Assembly (NCBI GenBank): GCA_937914785.1
Contig: CALGIV010000200.1
Location: 1 to 22,849 of the forward strand
DNA from: an uncultured Eubacteriaceae bacterium
GTDB taxonomy: Bacteria > Bacillota > Clostridia > Eubacteriales > UBA1433
Length of the DNA stretch: 22,849 nt
Direction: 5' to 3'
Part shown: positions 15,705-22,809 of the stretch, one piece after another
Layout of the letters: the number at the start of each line of letters is the position of its first letter
Numbering within the stretch: the first letter of the stretch is position 1
The notes under the pieces: model-generated
Told to the model about the DNA's origin: nothing
The model's input: the letters and a program-made list of their open reading frames with translations, nothing else
The model's database searches: none
Translations under genes and position numbers: made by a program

Positions 15705-17258
15705 ATGAAACGGCCGTTGCTCATTTTGGCGCTCACTGCAGTATGCGCTGTCGTATTTTGTCGAACATTCAATTCCGTTATCGCCGCCGCAGCAGTGGCG
15801 GCGGGAATCTGTATTGCGATACTGCTGTGTCTGCATAAAAAGGCAAGGGTTTATATAGTCGGCCTGATCGTAGTGGTTGCTGTGGGTTTTGCGTGGTATG
15901 CCGATACGCTTTTGCAGCGGCCGGCGCCATTGAAGGCCTATGAAGAAACGACGGTGAATATGTATATTCAGGTTTTATCACCGCCGGTTGAACGCGCAGA
16001 TCGCCTGTCGTTTACCGCTGTTGTAAAAGCGGTGGATGATGGCAGCGGCTTGGTGGCGGCGGGTGATGCACGCATCCAACTGACGCTTTATGGCGATGGG
16101 CCTGTGCTTAAAGCCGGTGATCAATTGCGCGTGCGCGGAAAAATAAAAGAACCGCCGCGGGCACAGCAAAAAGGGGCATTCGATTATAACCTTTACTTGC
16201 GCTCAAAGAGAATTTATTCCGTTGCAAATGTTTCAGCTTCGAGTGTCGTTTACGCCGGAGAAGGCGATTTGCCGTTTTTTATGGATGATATCTACCGGTT
16301 GCGCACGTCTGCGCAGGAGGCTTTTTCACGGTATGCCAGCGAGGAGGCCACCCAGCTCATCGGCGGCATTCTTTGGGGCGACAAATCACTTGAGGGTGAA
16401 CTGAAAGAAAATATTACAGCGTCAGGCGCCGCGCATATTTTCGCGGTAAGCGGGCTGCACATTTGGTTTTTATACGGTTTGATCGATGTGATTTTCAGGA
16501 AACTAAGGGTAAAAGAACCTTACGCGACCATATGTGTCCTGCTTATTTTGCTGCTGTATGGCGCGATGGCGAGTTTTACCCCATCCGTAGTGCGCGCGTT
16601 GATTATGCTGGCAGTCCTGCGCGTAGCAAAGTTGACCAGGCGTGTTTACGATCCGCTGTCGGCCCTTTGTTTCGCTTCTTTGATCGTAATGATGTTCAAT
16701 CCCCTGATGATATTTACGGCATCCTTTCAGCTGTCTTTTGTGGCGGTGCTTGGCATTATTTTCTTTGCCAATGTCGTGCAGCGCAAAATTGCGCTGCCGT
16801 TTCGGCCGCTGCGCAGGATCATCCAGATGATGGCATTGTCGTTTTGTATCCAGTTGGCGCTTTTGCCGGTATTAACCCATCATTTCTCGACAGTCTCTCT
16901 AATCGCCATCTTTTCAAATGTGATCTTAATTCCGCTTGCCAGCCTGATTCTTTATTCCTCTGTGATAGGTTTGGCGGTCTCTTTGTTTCCGCCGGTGGCA
17001 ACACTTTATTTTTATATCCTCGAATGGGAAGTCTCTTTACTGAATATGGTGGCAAAACTCTTCGCGCAAACGCCTTATGCAACCATTGTTTTGCCAAAGA
17101 TGAATGTTGCGGAGGCGGCACTGTATTATATCGTTCTTTTTGCCATATTTGGTTATTATAATCTAAAAAAGCGTACAACGCGTATGACATTAGTTGTTGG
17201 TGTTGCCATCTGTATTTTGGCAAGTGCAGCAATCCGTTTGTCGGGAGTGTCTTTTTAA
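15705..17258 (+). CDS. comEC: ComEC/Rec2-family DNA uptake channel, without the C-terminal MBL domain
   Basis: Membrane channel that brings single-stranded DNA into the cell in natural transformation. The 517 residues have an N-terminal membrane part (about 5-70), a DUF4131/OB-like outer segment (about 80-190), and the Competence domain with TASGAAHIFAVSGLHI (238-253), SFTPSVVRALIML (290-302), DPLSAL (316-321) and SFQLSF (340-345), then many helices to the end. Family members commonly have 700-800 residues with a C-terminal MBL-like domain; here the protein stops after the last helix, and no MBL sequence appears in any frame before holA. The frame extends to a TTG at 15681, but ATG 15705 with AAAGGA upstream is more likely. 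No comEA or comEB is adjacent. Confidence 0.9.
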   Translation: MKRPLLILALTAVCAVVFCRTFNSVIAAAAVAAGICIAILLCLHKKARVYIVGLIVVVAVGFAWYADTLLQRPAPLKAYEETTVNMYIQVLSPPVERADRLSFTAVVKAVDDGSGLVAAGDARIQLTLYGDGPVLKAGDQLRVRGKIKEPPRAQQKGAFDYNLYLRSKRIYSVANVSASSVVYAGEGDLPFFMDDIYRLRTSAQEAFSRYASEEATQLIGGILWGDKSLEGELKENITASGAAHIFAVSGLHIWFLYGLIDVIFRKLRVKEPYATICVLLILLLYGAMASFTPSVVRALIMLAVLRVAKLTRRVYDPLSALCFASLIVMMFNPLMIFTASFQLSFVAVLGIIFFANVVQRKIALPFRPLRRIIQMMALSFCIQLALLPVLTHHFSTVSLIAIFSNVILIPLASLILYSSVIGLAVSLFPPVATLYFYILEWEVSLLNMVAKLFAQTPYATIVLPKMNVAEAALYYIVLFAIFGYYNLKKRTTRMTLVVGVAICILASAAIRLSGVSF

Positions 17259-17541
17259 GAAAAAAAGAATTGTTATTTAAGATAAATATTTTAATCATAT
17301 TATTGTTGCGTTTGTTTACAGGAGTGTTGTCTGCGATGAATGGAGTATTTTGTATGGAGCCGTAGTTTGTATCAAATGATGGATCGGTTGGTTGGCGGTA
17401 CGATAAGATGTTGTCCTTTTTGTGATATTCGGTTATTATTAAAGAGAAGAGATGCGGTGTGTGTGGCTGATACTTTCAGCATAAAAACACGATTTGTTGT
17501 AAATCGATCGATTAGGGAAAAATTTTTAAGCAGGTGAAAAA
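17259..17541 (+). other. AT-rich gap between comEC and holA with a doubtful 65-codon frame
   Basis: This 283-base stretch has no gene I trust. A frame from ATG 17340 to 17537 encodes 65 residues including a RCCPFCD cysteine cluster, but it has no well-spaced ribosome site (the nearest purine run, AGGAG near 17320-17324, is too far) and its codon choice differs from that of its neighbours. No terminator and no remnant of an MBL domain was seen. Confidence 0.5.
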
Positions 17542-18618
17542 TTGTCAAAGGCATATTCATATCAGCAACTTAATAAACTAAAGGCCGTATTGTCGGAATG
17601 TGCCATAATGATTTGCGGCAAGGATGGCTTTCTGGCTGAAGAGGAAATTGCAAAAGTGTTGCAAAATGAACTGCGCAAAGATTTTATGGCGCTGAACATC
17701 AATCGCCTTGACGGTAAAAAACTGCAATCGGATGAGATCATTCAAGTCTGTGAACAACTGCCTGTTTTCGACGAGTGCCGTGCAGTCCTGATCAATGAGC
17801 TGGATTTATTTCAACGCAAGGGAAAAGCAGACAAAGAGATACAAAAGCTGACGCGCTACCTGAGTGAAAAGCCGGACTATCTGCGCATCGTGTTTATTAG
17901 CGAGGAAATGCCCTATTGGTATAATGAATTGTACGCGTTTTTAAAAAAGAATGGCGCGATATTTGAGTTAAACGGCGCGGGGCCGGGTGGCGCGATGTTG
18001 GGGTGGTTGATGAAGAAAGCGCAGAAAAATGCGCTGATGCTTGATAAGGAGCAAGGTGAAAGTCTGCTGTTGCGGTGCGGCTATTATGAAGAGGACGGTG
18101 GGCCTGGCGCACGCAGTATAAGAAACGAATTGCTTAAGCTTGCCGCTTATGTTCAGGACGGCGCTTTGGTAACAGAGGCAGACATTAAGGCGGTCATTAC
18201 GCCTTATGAGAGTGATAGTGTCGATCAGTTCATTTCGGCGTTAAATAAGCGCAATAGCGGTCAGGCGCAGGAGATTCTTTTGGCCGCCTTGAGAAACGGC
18301 GTGTATCCGACGGTGCTGTCTTCCGCTATGGTTCGTAACTTTTCGGCAATGTTGCTCTATCGACAGTACGCACAACAGGGTAAGCGGATGAATGCATGGG
18401 ATTTGATGGCGCGTATTAAGAAGTTGAAAAGCATTTCTTTTCTTCGAAAAGACAATGCGGAAGAGATTATCCGCTGTGCGAAGCAGTTTAAAATGAATCG
18501 CATTAAAAACATCATCATCTTGTGTGCAAAATATGACAATGCGCTCAAGGCGGGTGAAATGGATGCCAAAGCGGGCTTGGAGCGGATGATATATTATATC
18601 TGCGACACTGGCGCTTGA
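17542..18618 (+). CDS. holA: DNA polymerase III subunit delta (HolA)
   Basis: Clamp-loader subunit that opens the beta sliding clamp. The 358-residue product matches the HolA pattern: the start of the AAA+-like domain CGKDGFLAEEEIAKVL (about 25-40, where E. coli-type proteins read GxDxFL), the QLPVFDECRAVLINELDLF strand-helix (about 72-90), the middle SDSVDQFISALNKRN segment (about 225-240) and the C-terminal collar helices. No Walker motifs are expected. The start is TTG at 17542 with CAGGTGA about five bases upstream. A comEC-holA order is common in Bacillota. The stop overlaps the -35 box of the thiT promoter. Confidence 0.88.
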   Translation: MSKAYSYQQLNKLKAVLSECAIMICGKDGFLAEEEIAKVLQNELRKDFMALNINRLDGKKLQSDEIIQVCEQLPVFDECRAVLINELDLFQRKGKADKEIQKLTRYLSEKPDYLRIVFISEEMPYWYNELYAFLKKNGAIFELNGAGPGGAMLGWLMKKAQKNALMLDKEQGESLLLRCGYYEEDGGPGARSIRNELLKLAAYVQDGALVTEADIKAVITPYESDSVDQFISALNKRNSGQAQEILLAALRNGVYPTVLSSAMVRNFSAMLLYRQYAQQGKRMNAWDLMARIKKLKSISFLRKDNAEEIIRCAKQFKMNRIKNIIILCAKYDNALKAGEMDAKAGLERMIYYICDTGA

Positions 18619-18643
18619 CGTGCGGCATAGAATATGATATAAC
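18615..18643 (+). promoter_or_regulatory. Sigma-A promoter for the TPP riboswitch - thiT transcript
   Basis: TTGACG (18615-18620) and TATAAC (18638-18643) are 17 bases apart. The -35 box overlaps the holA stop, and transcription would start near 18650, ten bases before the aptamer. Confidence 0.75.
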
Positions 18644-18660
18644 GATCGTAGAAATGAATA

Positions 18661-18735
18661 TCTTGCTGGGGGAGCATAGGCTGAGAAAAATACCCTTAAA
18701 CCTGATCCGGGTAATGCCGGCGTAGGAAAGCGCGC
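18661..18735 (+). promoter_or_regulatory. TPP riboswitch (THI element) upstream of thiT
   Basis: The conserved core of the thiamin pyrophosphate aptamer is present in order: GGGGGAGC (18668-18675), GGCTGAGA (18679-18686), ATACCC (18690-18695), AACCTGATC (18699-18707), CGGGTAATGCCGGCG (18708-18722) and TAGGAAAGC at the closing helix. GCT/AGC sequences at the two ends can form P1. The downstream gene is a thiamin transporter, as expected. Its platform is probably the hairpin at 18762-18790. Confidence 0.97.
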
Positions 18736-18761
18736 AGTGAAAGTGCATCGTCTTTTAATAT

Positions 18762-18790
18762 GCTTCCTTTGAATAAAAGGAGGTTTTTTT
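18762..18790 (+). terminator. Riboswitch expression platform: hairpin that is terminator-like and holds the thiT ribosome site
   Basis: CTTCCTTT (18763-18770) pairs with AAAGGAGG (18776-18783) around GAATA, with a possible G-T pair outside, followed by seven T (18784-18790) and then the thiT ATG. The 3' arm is the ribosome binding site itself, so the fold could stop transcription, hide the ribosome site, or both. A competing pairing is possible between CTTTTA (18752-18757) and TAAAAG (18774-18779). Confidence 0.7.
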
Positions 18791-19414
18791 ATGCAAGAAT
18801 TTTTTGAGTCTATTTGGGGGAAGTTGGCGAGTGCTGCCGTCATTATCATTATATTGGCGGTGATTATGGTAGCCAATAAAGGGAAAGGTAAAAAGAACAA
18901 TGTCAAGGCAATGACTTATTCTGCCATTGCGATTGCGATTGCCTTTGTGCTGAATACGTTTGTTGTGCTCAGAATGCCACAGGCCGGCAGCGTGACGCTC
19001 TTTTCTATGCTGGTAATCGTGCTCATCGGCTATTGGTTCGGGCCGACGACGGGTATTATGGCCGGGATGGCGTTCGGGATTTTGGATATGCTGTATGCGC
19101 CGTATGTCGTGCATCCGATCCAATTTTTGATCGACTATCCGCTGGCGTTTGGTATGCTGGGTCTTTCGGGGTTTTTCCGCGATAAAAAATACGGCTTGCA
19201 GTTTGGCTACTTGGTGGCGGTATTTGCGCGGTATTTGTGTCACGTACTCGGCGGAATAATCTTCTTTGCGGAGTATGCGGGTGATTCAAATGTCATCGCC
19301 TATTCGCTCATCTACAATTCGACATATCTTGGTATTGAAGCGGCCATAACATTCGTCTTGTTGTGGATTCCCGCAGTTCGCAGGGCGCTTGAGCGCATCA
19401 AGGTTAATATCTGA
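18791..19414 (+). CDS. thiT: ECF transporter S component for thiamin, ThiT
   Basis: Membrane subunit that binds thiamin and works with a shared EcfA-EcfA'-EcfT module encoded elsewhere. The 207 residues contain the ThiT marks RMPQAGSVTLFSMLVIVLIG (61-80), TGIMAGMAFGILDML (87-101), HPIQFLIDYPLAFGMLG (108-124), which holds ligand-contact residues, and RYLCHVLGGIIFFAEYAG (147-164). An extra N-terminal helix (about 13-28) followed by a basic loop (KGKGKKNNVK) precedes the usual six helices, so this form is slightly longer than typical. The start is fixed by AAAGGAGG. Expression should fall when TPP is plentiful, through the riboswitch upstream. No clear terminator follows. Confidence 0.95.
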   Translation: MQEFFESIWGKLASAAVIIIILAVIMVANKGKGKKNNVKAMTYSAIAIAIAFVLNTFVVLRMPQAGSVTLFSMLVIVLIGYWFGPTTGIMAGMAFGILDMLYAPYVVHPIQFLIDYPLAFGMLGLSGFFRDKKYGLQFGYLVAVFARYLCHVLGGIIFFAEYAGDSNVIAYSLIYNSTYLGIEAAITFVLLWIPAVRRALERIKVNI

Positions 19415-19442
19415 GTGATGCAAAAAAGCTGTGTAAGATGCA

Positions 19443-19470
19443 TTGACAAATATTTCTAAGGCCGTATAAT
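19443..19470 (+). promoter_or_regulatory. Consensus sigma-A promoter for the zinc-ribbon protein
   Basis: TTGACA (19443-19448) and TATAAT (19465-19470) are both exact consensus, 16 bases apart. This is the strongest promoter match in the window, about 37 bases before the start codon. Confidence 0.85.
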
Positions 19471-19506
19471 TGAATCAAGTGACATACTGTTGAACTGGGG
19501 GGAGCT

Positions 19507-19998
19507 ATGAATAAGGTATGTTTGAACTGCGGCGCGGGAGTGCGTGAGGATGAGCAATTTTGCAAACAATGTGGTCGGGAAGCAATCGATTTGATTGAGC
19601 CGTTGGAAGAAATTATCATCGAAGAAGTGGGGAATTCAACTGTGGTAGTTCGGACAACAGAAACTGCCGATGAGGTAATTGAATTGAAAACGTCAAAACC
19701 GAAAAAGCGGTCAAAAAAAAGAGCAGGAGATGCAAAGGCTATTCGTATGTCAGGATGGTTCTGGACTTTATTTATCCTGTTCATTCCTGTGGTAAATTTG
19801 ATTTGTCTGTTCGTGTGGGCGTTTGGCAGAAGGACAAACCGCAATCGTGCGGGCTTTGCGCGGGCGGTATTGCTCTGGATCGTGTTATTGGTTGCAATTC
19901 TTTTGCTCATCGATAATTTTCTGCTTCAAAATGCAGTCTGGTATTATTGCAGAGATATTTGTCTGGGCTGGTATGAGTCTGTTAAAGCGTTGTTTTAA
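19507..19998 (+). CDS. Zinc-ribbon protein with two membrane helices, function unknown
   Basis: A 163-residue protein that starts with a zinc ribbon (CLNCG and FCKQCG; Cys5, Cys8, Cys19 and Cys22), then an acidic linker (about 27-60), a lysine/arginine-rich stretch (KPKKRSKKR, 64-72) and two hydrophobic segments (about 83-106 and 117-140) joined by a basic loop (GRRTNRNR). Ribbon and linker are expected on the cytoplasmic side. This ribbon-plus-helices plan is common in Bacillota and has no assigned reaction. GGGGGGAG (19497-19504) lies very close to the ATG. It has its own consensus promoter and a strong terminator, so it is probably a single-gene unit. Confidence 0.8.
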   Translation: MNKVCLNCGAGVREDEQFCKQCGREAIDLIEPLEEIIIEEVGNSTVVVRTTETADEVIELKTSKPKKRSKKRAGDAKAIRMSGWFWTLFILFIPVVNLICLFVWAFGRRTNRNRAGFARAVLLWIVLLVAILLLIDNFLLQNAVWYYCRDICLGWYESVKALF

Positions 19999-20048
19999 CT
20001 GAAGAATGTTGCGATGAAACAAGTAAGTGGGGATAGGTAGTGAAAGCG

Positions 20049-20095
20049 AAAATAAAAGCCTTGTTCAATGTTGCGTTGAATAAGGCTTTTATTTT
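20049..20095 (+). terminator. Strong terminator after the zinc-ribbon gene
   Basis: Arms 20049-20068 and 20076-20095 pair over 20 positions (AAAATAAAAGCCTTGTTCAA with its near-exact complement, one G-T pair) around TGTTGCG. The outer part is A-T only, so it gives a T-rich tail on either strand. Confidence 0.92.
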
Positions 20096-20339
20096 GTAAA
20101 AATTTGCAGTAACTTTATGTTATGCTGAGTTTGAAATCCTATATTCAAAACTAATTTACCTGCTATGCCAGAAATAAATATATAGTTATTTCTTCTTCTA
20201 TGTTTATACTTCCAGTTCTTTTGCGCTTTTCAGCTGTTGGAAAAGTGCGAAGAAGGTGGTGAATAAACAATCAAGAAAAACCAAACATTAAGCTGATAAC
20301 ATCACAATTACAACCGTATTTCCAAAGTTCCGCATAATA
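20096..20339. other. AT-rich non-coding stretch with one long imperfect hairpin
   Basis: No credible gene was seen between the two terminators. The only clear structure is an imperfect hairpin of about 15 pairs, TTCTTTTGCGCTTTTC (20216-20231) with GAAAAGTGCGAAGAA (20240-20254), containing one bulge and two G-T pairs. No T run follows on either strand, so it is not a normal terminator. Confidence 0.5.
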
Positions 20340-20373
20340 AAAAAGCAGGCATAAAGAAACATGTCTGCTTTTT
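20340..20373 (-). terminator. Terminator of the PHP - cytidylate-kinase-like operon
   Basis: AAAAAGCAGGCAT (20340-20352) pairs with ATGTCTGCTTTTT (20361-20373) over 13 positions with one G-T pair; A and T runs at the ends make it usable on both strands. It lies about 30 bases past the stop at 20402. Confidence 0.88.
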
Positions 20374-20401
20374 AAAATAACTATTTTAAGTGATTCTTCT
20401 A

Positions 20402-21028
20402 TCAAAGCTCATCATCTGCACAAATATACTGCGCGTAAGAACAAAGGATATTCACAGTGCCATCGACGCCCATCGTTGAAGAGTTGATCATCAAATCAAA
20501 ACTTTCCTTTTGCCCATATTTCTCACCTGTAAAGTTTCGATAGTAATTTGAGCGGCCTTTGTCTACTTGATTTAACATCTTCTTCGCCTCGTCTTTGTCA
20601 AGGCCGTAATCTTGAATCGCACGCTTAAGCCGCTGTTCCTCCTCGCCATAAACAAATACGTGGACGGTATTCGGCCGGTCGCGCAAAATGTAGTTGCCGC
20701 AGCGGCCCACGATAATACAATTGCCCTTTTGAGCAAGTTCCTTTATTACCCGAGATTGCGCATGAAATGTGCTGTGTACGGGGTTGTACTGTGTAAAAGA
20801 GCCTGTTTGCACATAGTCGGTCATTGCCAGATTGAAGAAAAACTGATTTTGACTGCCTGCTTCCGCCCGTTGGATATATTCCGGTGCCAGTCCGCTTTCT
20901 TCCGCGGCCTTTTCAATAATGGCTTTGTCGTAGCAGGGAATATGAAGCGCTCGCGAGAGGAGAACGCCAACTTGCCTTCCGCCGCTGCCGAATTGTCTGC
21001 TGATGGTAATAACCAGTTGATTGCTCAT
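20402..21028 (-). CDS. Cytidylate kinase-like family protein
   Basis: P-loop nucleotide-kinase-like protein of 208 residues of the Cytidylate_kin2 type. The start has a P-loop-like ITISRQFGSGGRQVG (7-21), in which the usual GxxGxGK is replaced by GSGGR, as is typical for this family. Further marks are IPCYDKAIIEKAAEESGL (about 30-47), CIIVGRCGNYILRDRPN (about 103-119, the CMP-kinase strand-loop-helix) and DYGLDKDEAKKMLNQVDKGR, a lid-like basic segment. The true substrate of this family is not established; it is distinct from the housekeeping Cmk. TGGAGGTAT precedes the ATG by about nine bases. It is the third gene of a three-gene operon, 18 bases after the PHP gene. Confidence 0.85.
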   Translation of the reverse strand: MSNQLVITISRQFGSGGRQVGVLLSRALHIPCYDKAIIEKAAEESGLAPEYIQRAEAGSQNQFFFNLAMTDYVQTGSFTQYNPVHSTFHAQSRVIKELAQKGNCIIVGRCGNYILRDRPNTVHVFVYGEEEQRLKRAIQDYGLDKDEAKKMLNQVDKGRSNYYRNFTGEKYGQKESFDLMINSSTMGVDGTVNILCSYAQYICADDEL

Positions 21029-21046
21029 TTGAAGATACCTCCAGAA

Positions 21047-21898
21047 TTATGAGATTCCGTTATGATTTTGCATCGAATGATGGTAAGCCTTCATCTCGTC
21101 GATATAGTGCTGGGCAACGCTGCATTGCCCAATCAGCGCACGGCTTATACGGTCGGCAGCATGAAAATCGCTGCCGCCGGTAACAAAGAGGCTGCGCTCT
21201 TTGGCGAGTTTGAGATAATCCTGAATGCACGGCGTATTCAACGGGTGATAGACTTCAATGCCCTGTAAGCCCTTATTCAAGATATGGATGACGTCACTTT
21301 GATGATAGATGCTGTTGGGGTGCGCCAAAACACTGATGCCACCGAGTTGGCCGATGAGCCTGACGGTCTGTTCGATGGACATTTTATTGCGCGGTACGTA
21401 AGTCTTACAGCCACGGCTTAGATATGTCCTGAAAGCGGCGCGTATTGAAGGCGCATATCCCTTTTGAACGAGTACGCCGGCGATATGAGGCCGGCCTACG
21501 ACACCTGTTTTTGAAAGGGTGTACACTTCCTGCTCCGTTATGGGCATATGATCTTTATTTAATCGTTCCAGGATGGCGCTTAGCTGCCGTTTGCGTTCCG
21601 ACAGCATTTTTTCCTCCGCTTCGTACAGCAGCGGATTTTCACAGTCGATAAAATAACCGAGGATATGCACTTCTTCCCCGAAGTAGTCACAACTGAATTC
21701 AATGCCGGAGATGATGTCGAGGGTCGTATCTTTTTCCTTTAGCGCGATGCGGCTGCCGGCCGCCGTGTCGTGGTCTGTAATGGCAATAGTTTTTAAATGA
21801 GGGATTTTTTGCGCAACTTGAATAACCTCGGTGACAGATAGTGCACCGTCAGACTGTTCCGTATGAATGTGCATGTCTGCGATTGCCTGCTGTGTCAT
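21047..21898 (-). CDS. PHP-domain phosphoesterase (RnmA/YciV-like)
   Basis: Metal-dependent phosphoesterase of 283 residues. PHP motifs are complete: DMHIHTEQSDG (8-18), ITDHDTAAG (40-48), Glu67 in GIEFSC, GRPHIAGVL (135-143), VLAHPNS (190-196) and GGSDFHA (241-247). An insertion of the YciV/Rnm type lies at about 85-170; relatives act as 3',5'-nucleoside bisphosphate phosphatases or 5'-3' exonucleases on short RNA. The exact substrate is inferred only from family. AGGAGA lies about ten bases before ATG 21898. The gap to the upstream HisJ-like gene is 12 bases, so the two PHP enzymes are co-transcribed. Confidence 0.9.
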   Translation of the reverse strand: MTQQAIADMHIHTEQSDGALSVTEVIQVAQKIPHLKTIAITDHDTAAGSRIALKEKDTTLDIISGIEFSCDYFGEEVHILGYFIDCENPLLYEAEEKMLSERKRQLSAILERLNKDHMPITEQEVYTLSKTGVVGRPHIAGVLVQKGYAPSIRAAFRTYLSRGCKTYVPRNKMSIEQTVRLIGQLGGISVLAHPNSIYHQSDVIHILNKGLQGIEVYHPLNTPCIQDYLKLAKERSLFVTGGSDFHAADRISRALIGQCSVAQHYIDEMKAYHHSMQNHNGIS

Positions 21899-21910
21899 CG
21901 TCGAGTTCTC

Positions 21911-22747
21911 CTATAAGTGCACTTCGTCGATTCCGTCTCCGGTCAACATAACGAGGGAACGGATGCCTGCTTTTTTTAAGATCTGTTCCGCCTCTTCGAA
22001 ATAAAATGCGATGTTTTCGGCTAAGTGTGCATCCGAATTCAGCATCAGCGGAATGCGGCTGTCACGCAGCATTTCAAGAATCTCATTGGACGGATACAGG
22101 CAGTTTTGGCCGTAACGCGCAACGCCGCCGGTGTTGATTTCGACGATGCTGTCGGTCTGTTTGATTTTGTGGATACAGTCAGAGACAGTATCCAAATACC
22201 ATAGCTCTTTATCGTTAAAGTAGCGGTTGTTGCCATTGTTTTTTTTGATTAAGTCAATGTGCCCCACGATCGTCGGGTTTTGTGCAAGGGTCTCGTCACC
22301 GAGCATTTGATAATACCGTTGGACAACCTTTTGAATGCCGCCGGGCTCGTGTGCAAGGATGTAATCCATCTCTTTCGTCGTAAAATCGATCGCTCGCATA
22401 TGTTCGTCTTTATCCAGTGCGTGTACGGAGAGGATATAATAATCGAGTTCGCTCGTTGGGATAACTTCGGCAAAACCGGTATCTTCATAACAGTCGTATT
22501 CCAACCCCAGGAGAATATCGATTTTACCAGCATATTTTTCTTTCAGAGCGAGAACCTCGCGCCGGTAAAGTGGAAAAGCGTCTTTGGCCATCGTCGAATC
22601 CCGATCGTACTTTGCGGGGACCGGTGCGTGGGAAGAAAAGCCCAAGTGCGTAAAGCCCTGGTTCAATGCGGCGCACACCATTTCTTCAAGTGTGCTTTTG
22701 CCGTCACAGTGTGTAGAATGTACATGATAAGACGATCTGGTTTTCAT
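21911..22747 (-). CDS. Histidinol-phosphatase, PHP family (HisJ/HisK-like)
   Basis: PHP-family phosphatase of 278 residues resembling Bacillota HisJ, which removes phosphate from L-histidinol phosphate in histidine synthesis. Motifs seen are YHVHSTHCDGKST (7-19), GFSSHAP (36-42), GLEYDCY (81-87), DYYILSVH (102-109), IVGHIDLIKK, VEINTGG and LNSDAH. No other his gene is in the window, and the partner is another PHP enzyme, so a role on a different phosphate ester remains possible. GAGG lies about five bases before the ATG, and a good promoter precedes it (22781-22809). It is the first gene of the three-gene operon. Confidence 0.88.
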   Translation of the reverse strand: MKTRSSYHVHSTHCDGKSTLEEMVCAALNQGFTHLGFSSHAPVPAKYDRDSTMAKDAFPLYRREVLALKEKYAGKIDILLGLEYDCYEDTGFAEVIPTSELDYYILSVHALDKDEHMRAIDFTTKEMDYILAHEPGGIQKVVQRYYQMLGDETLAQNPTIVGHIDLIKKNNGNNRYFNDKELWYLDTVSDCIHKIKQTDSIVEINTGGVARYGQNCLYPSNEILEMLRDSRIPLMLNSDAHLAENIAFYFEEAEQILKKAGIRSLVMLTGDGIDEVHL

Positions 22748-22780
22748 TTCAGCCTCATTACTTTAAATTAAGATATATTA

Positions 22781-22809
22781 ATTATACAGCGAAAAATTAA
22801 AAATAACAA
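22781..22809 (-). promoter_or_regulatory. Sigma-A promoter of the PHP operon
   Basis: On the minus strand, TTGTTA (22804-22809) and TATAAT (22781-22786) are 17 bases apart, about 35 bases before the HisJ-like start. The last 40 bases of the window (22810-22849) show nothing I can assign. Confidence 0.75.
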
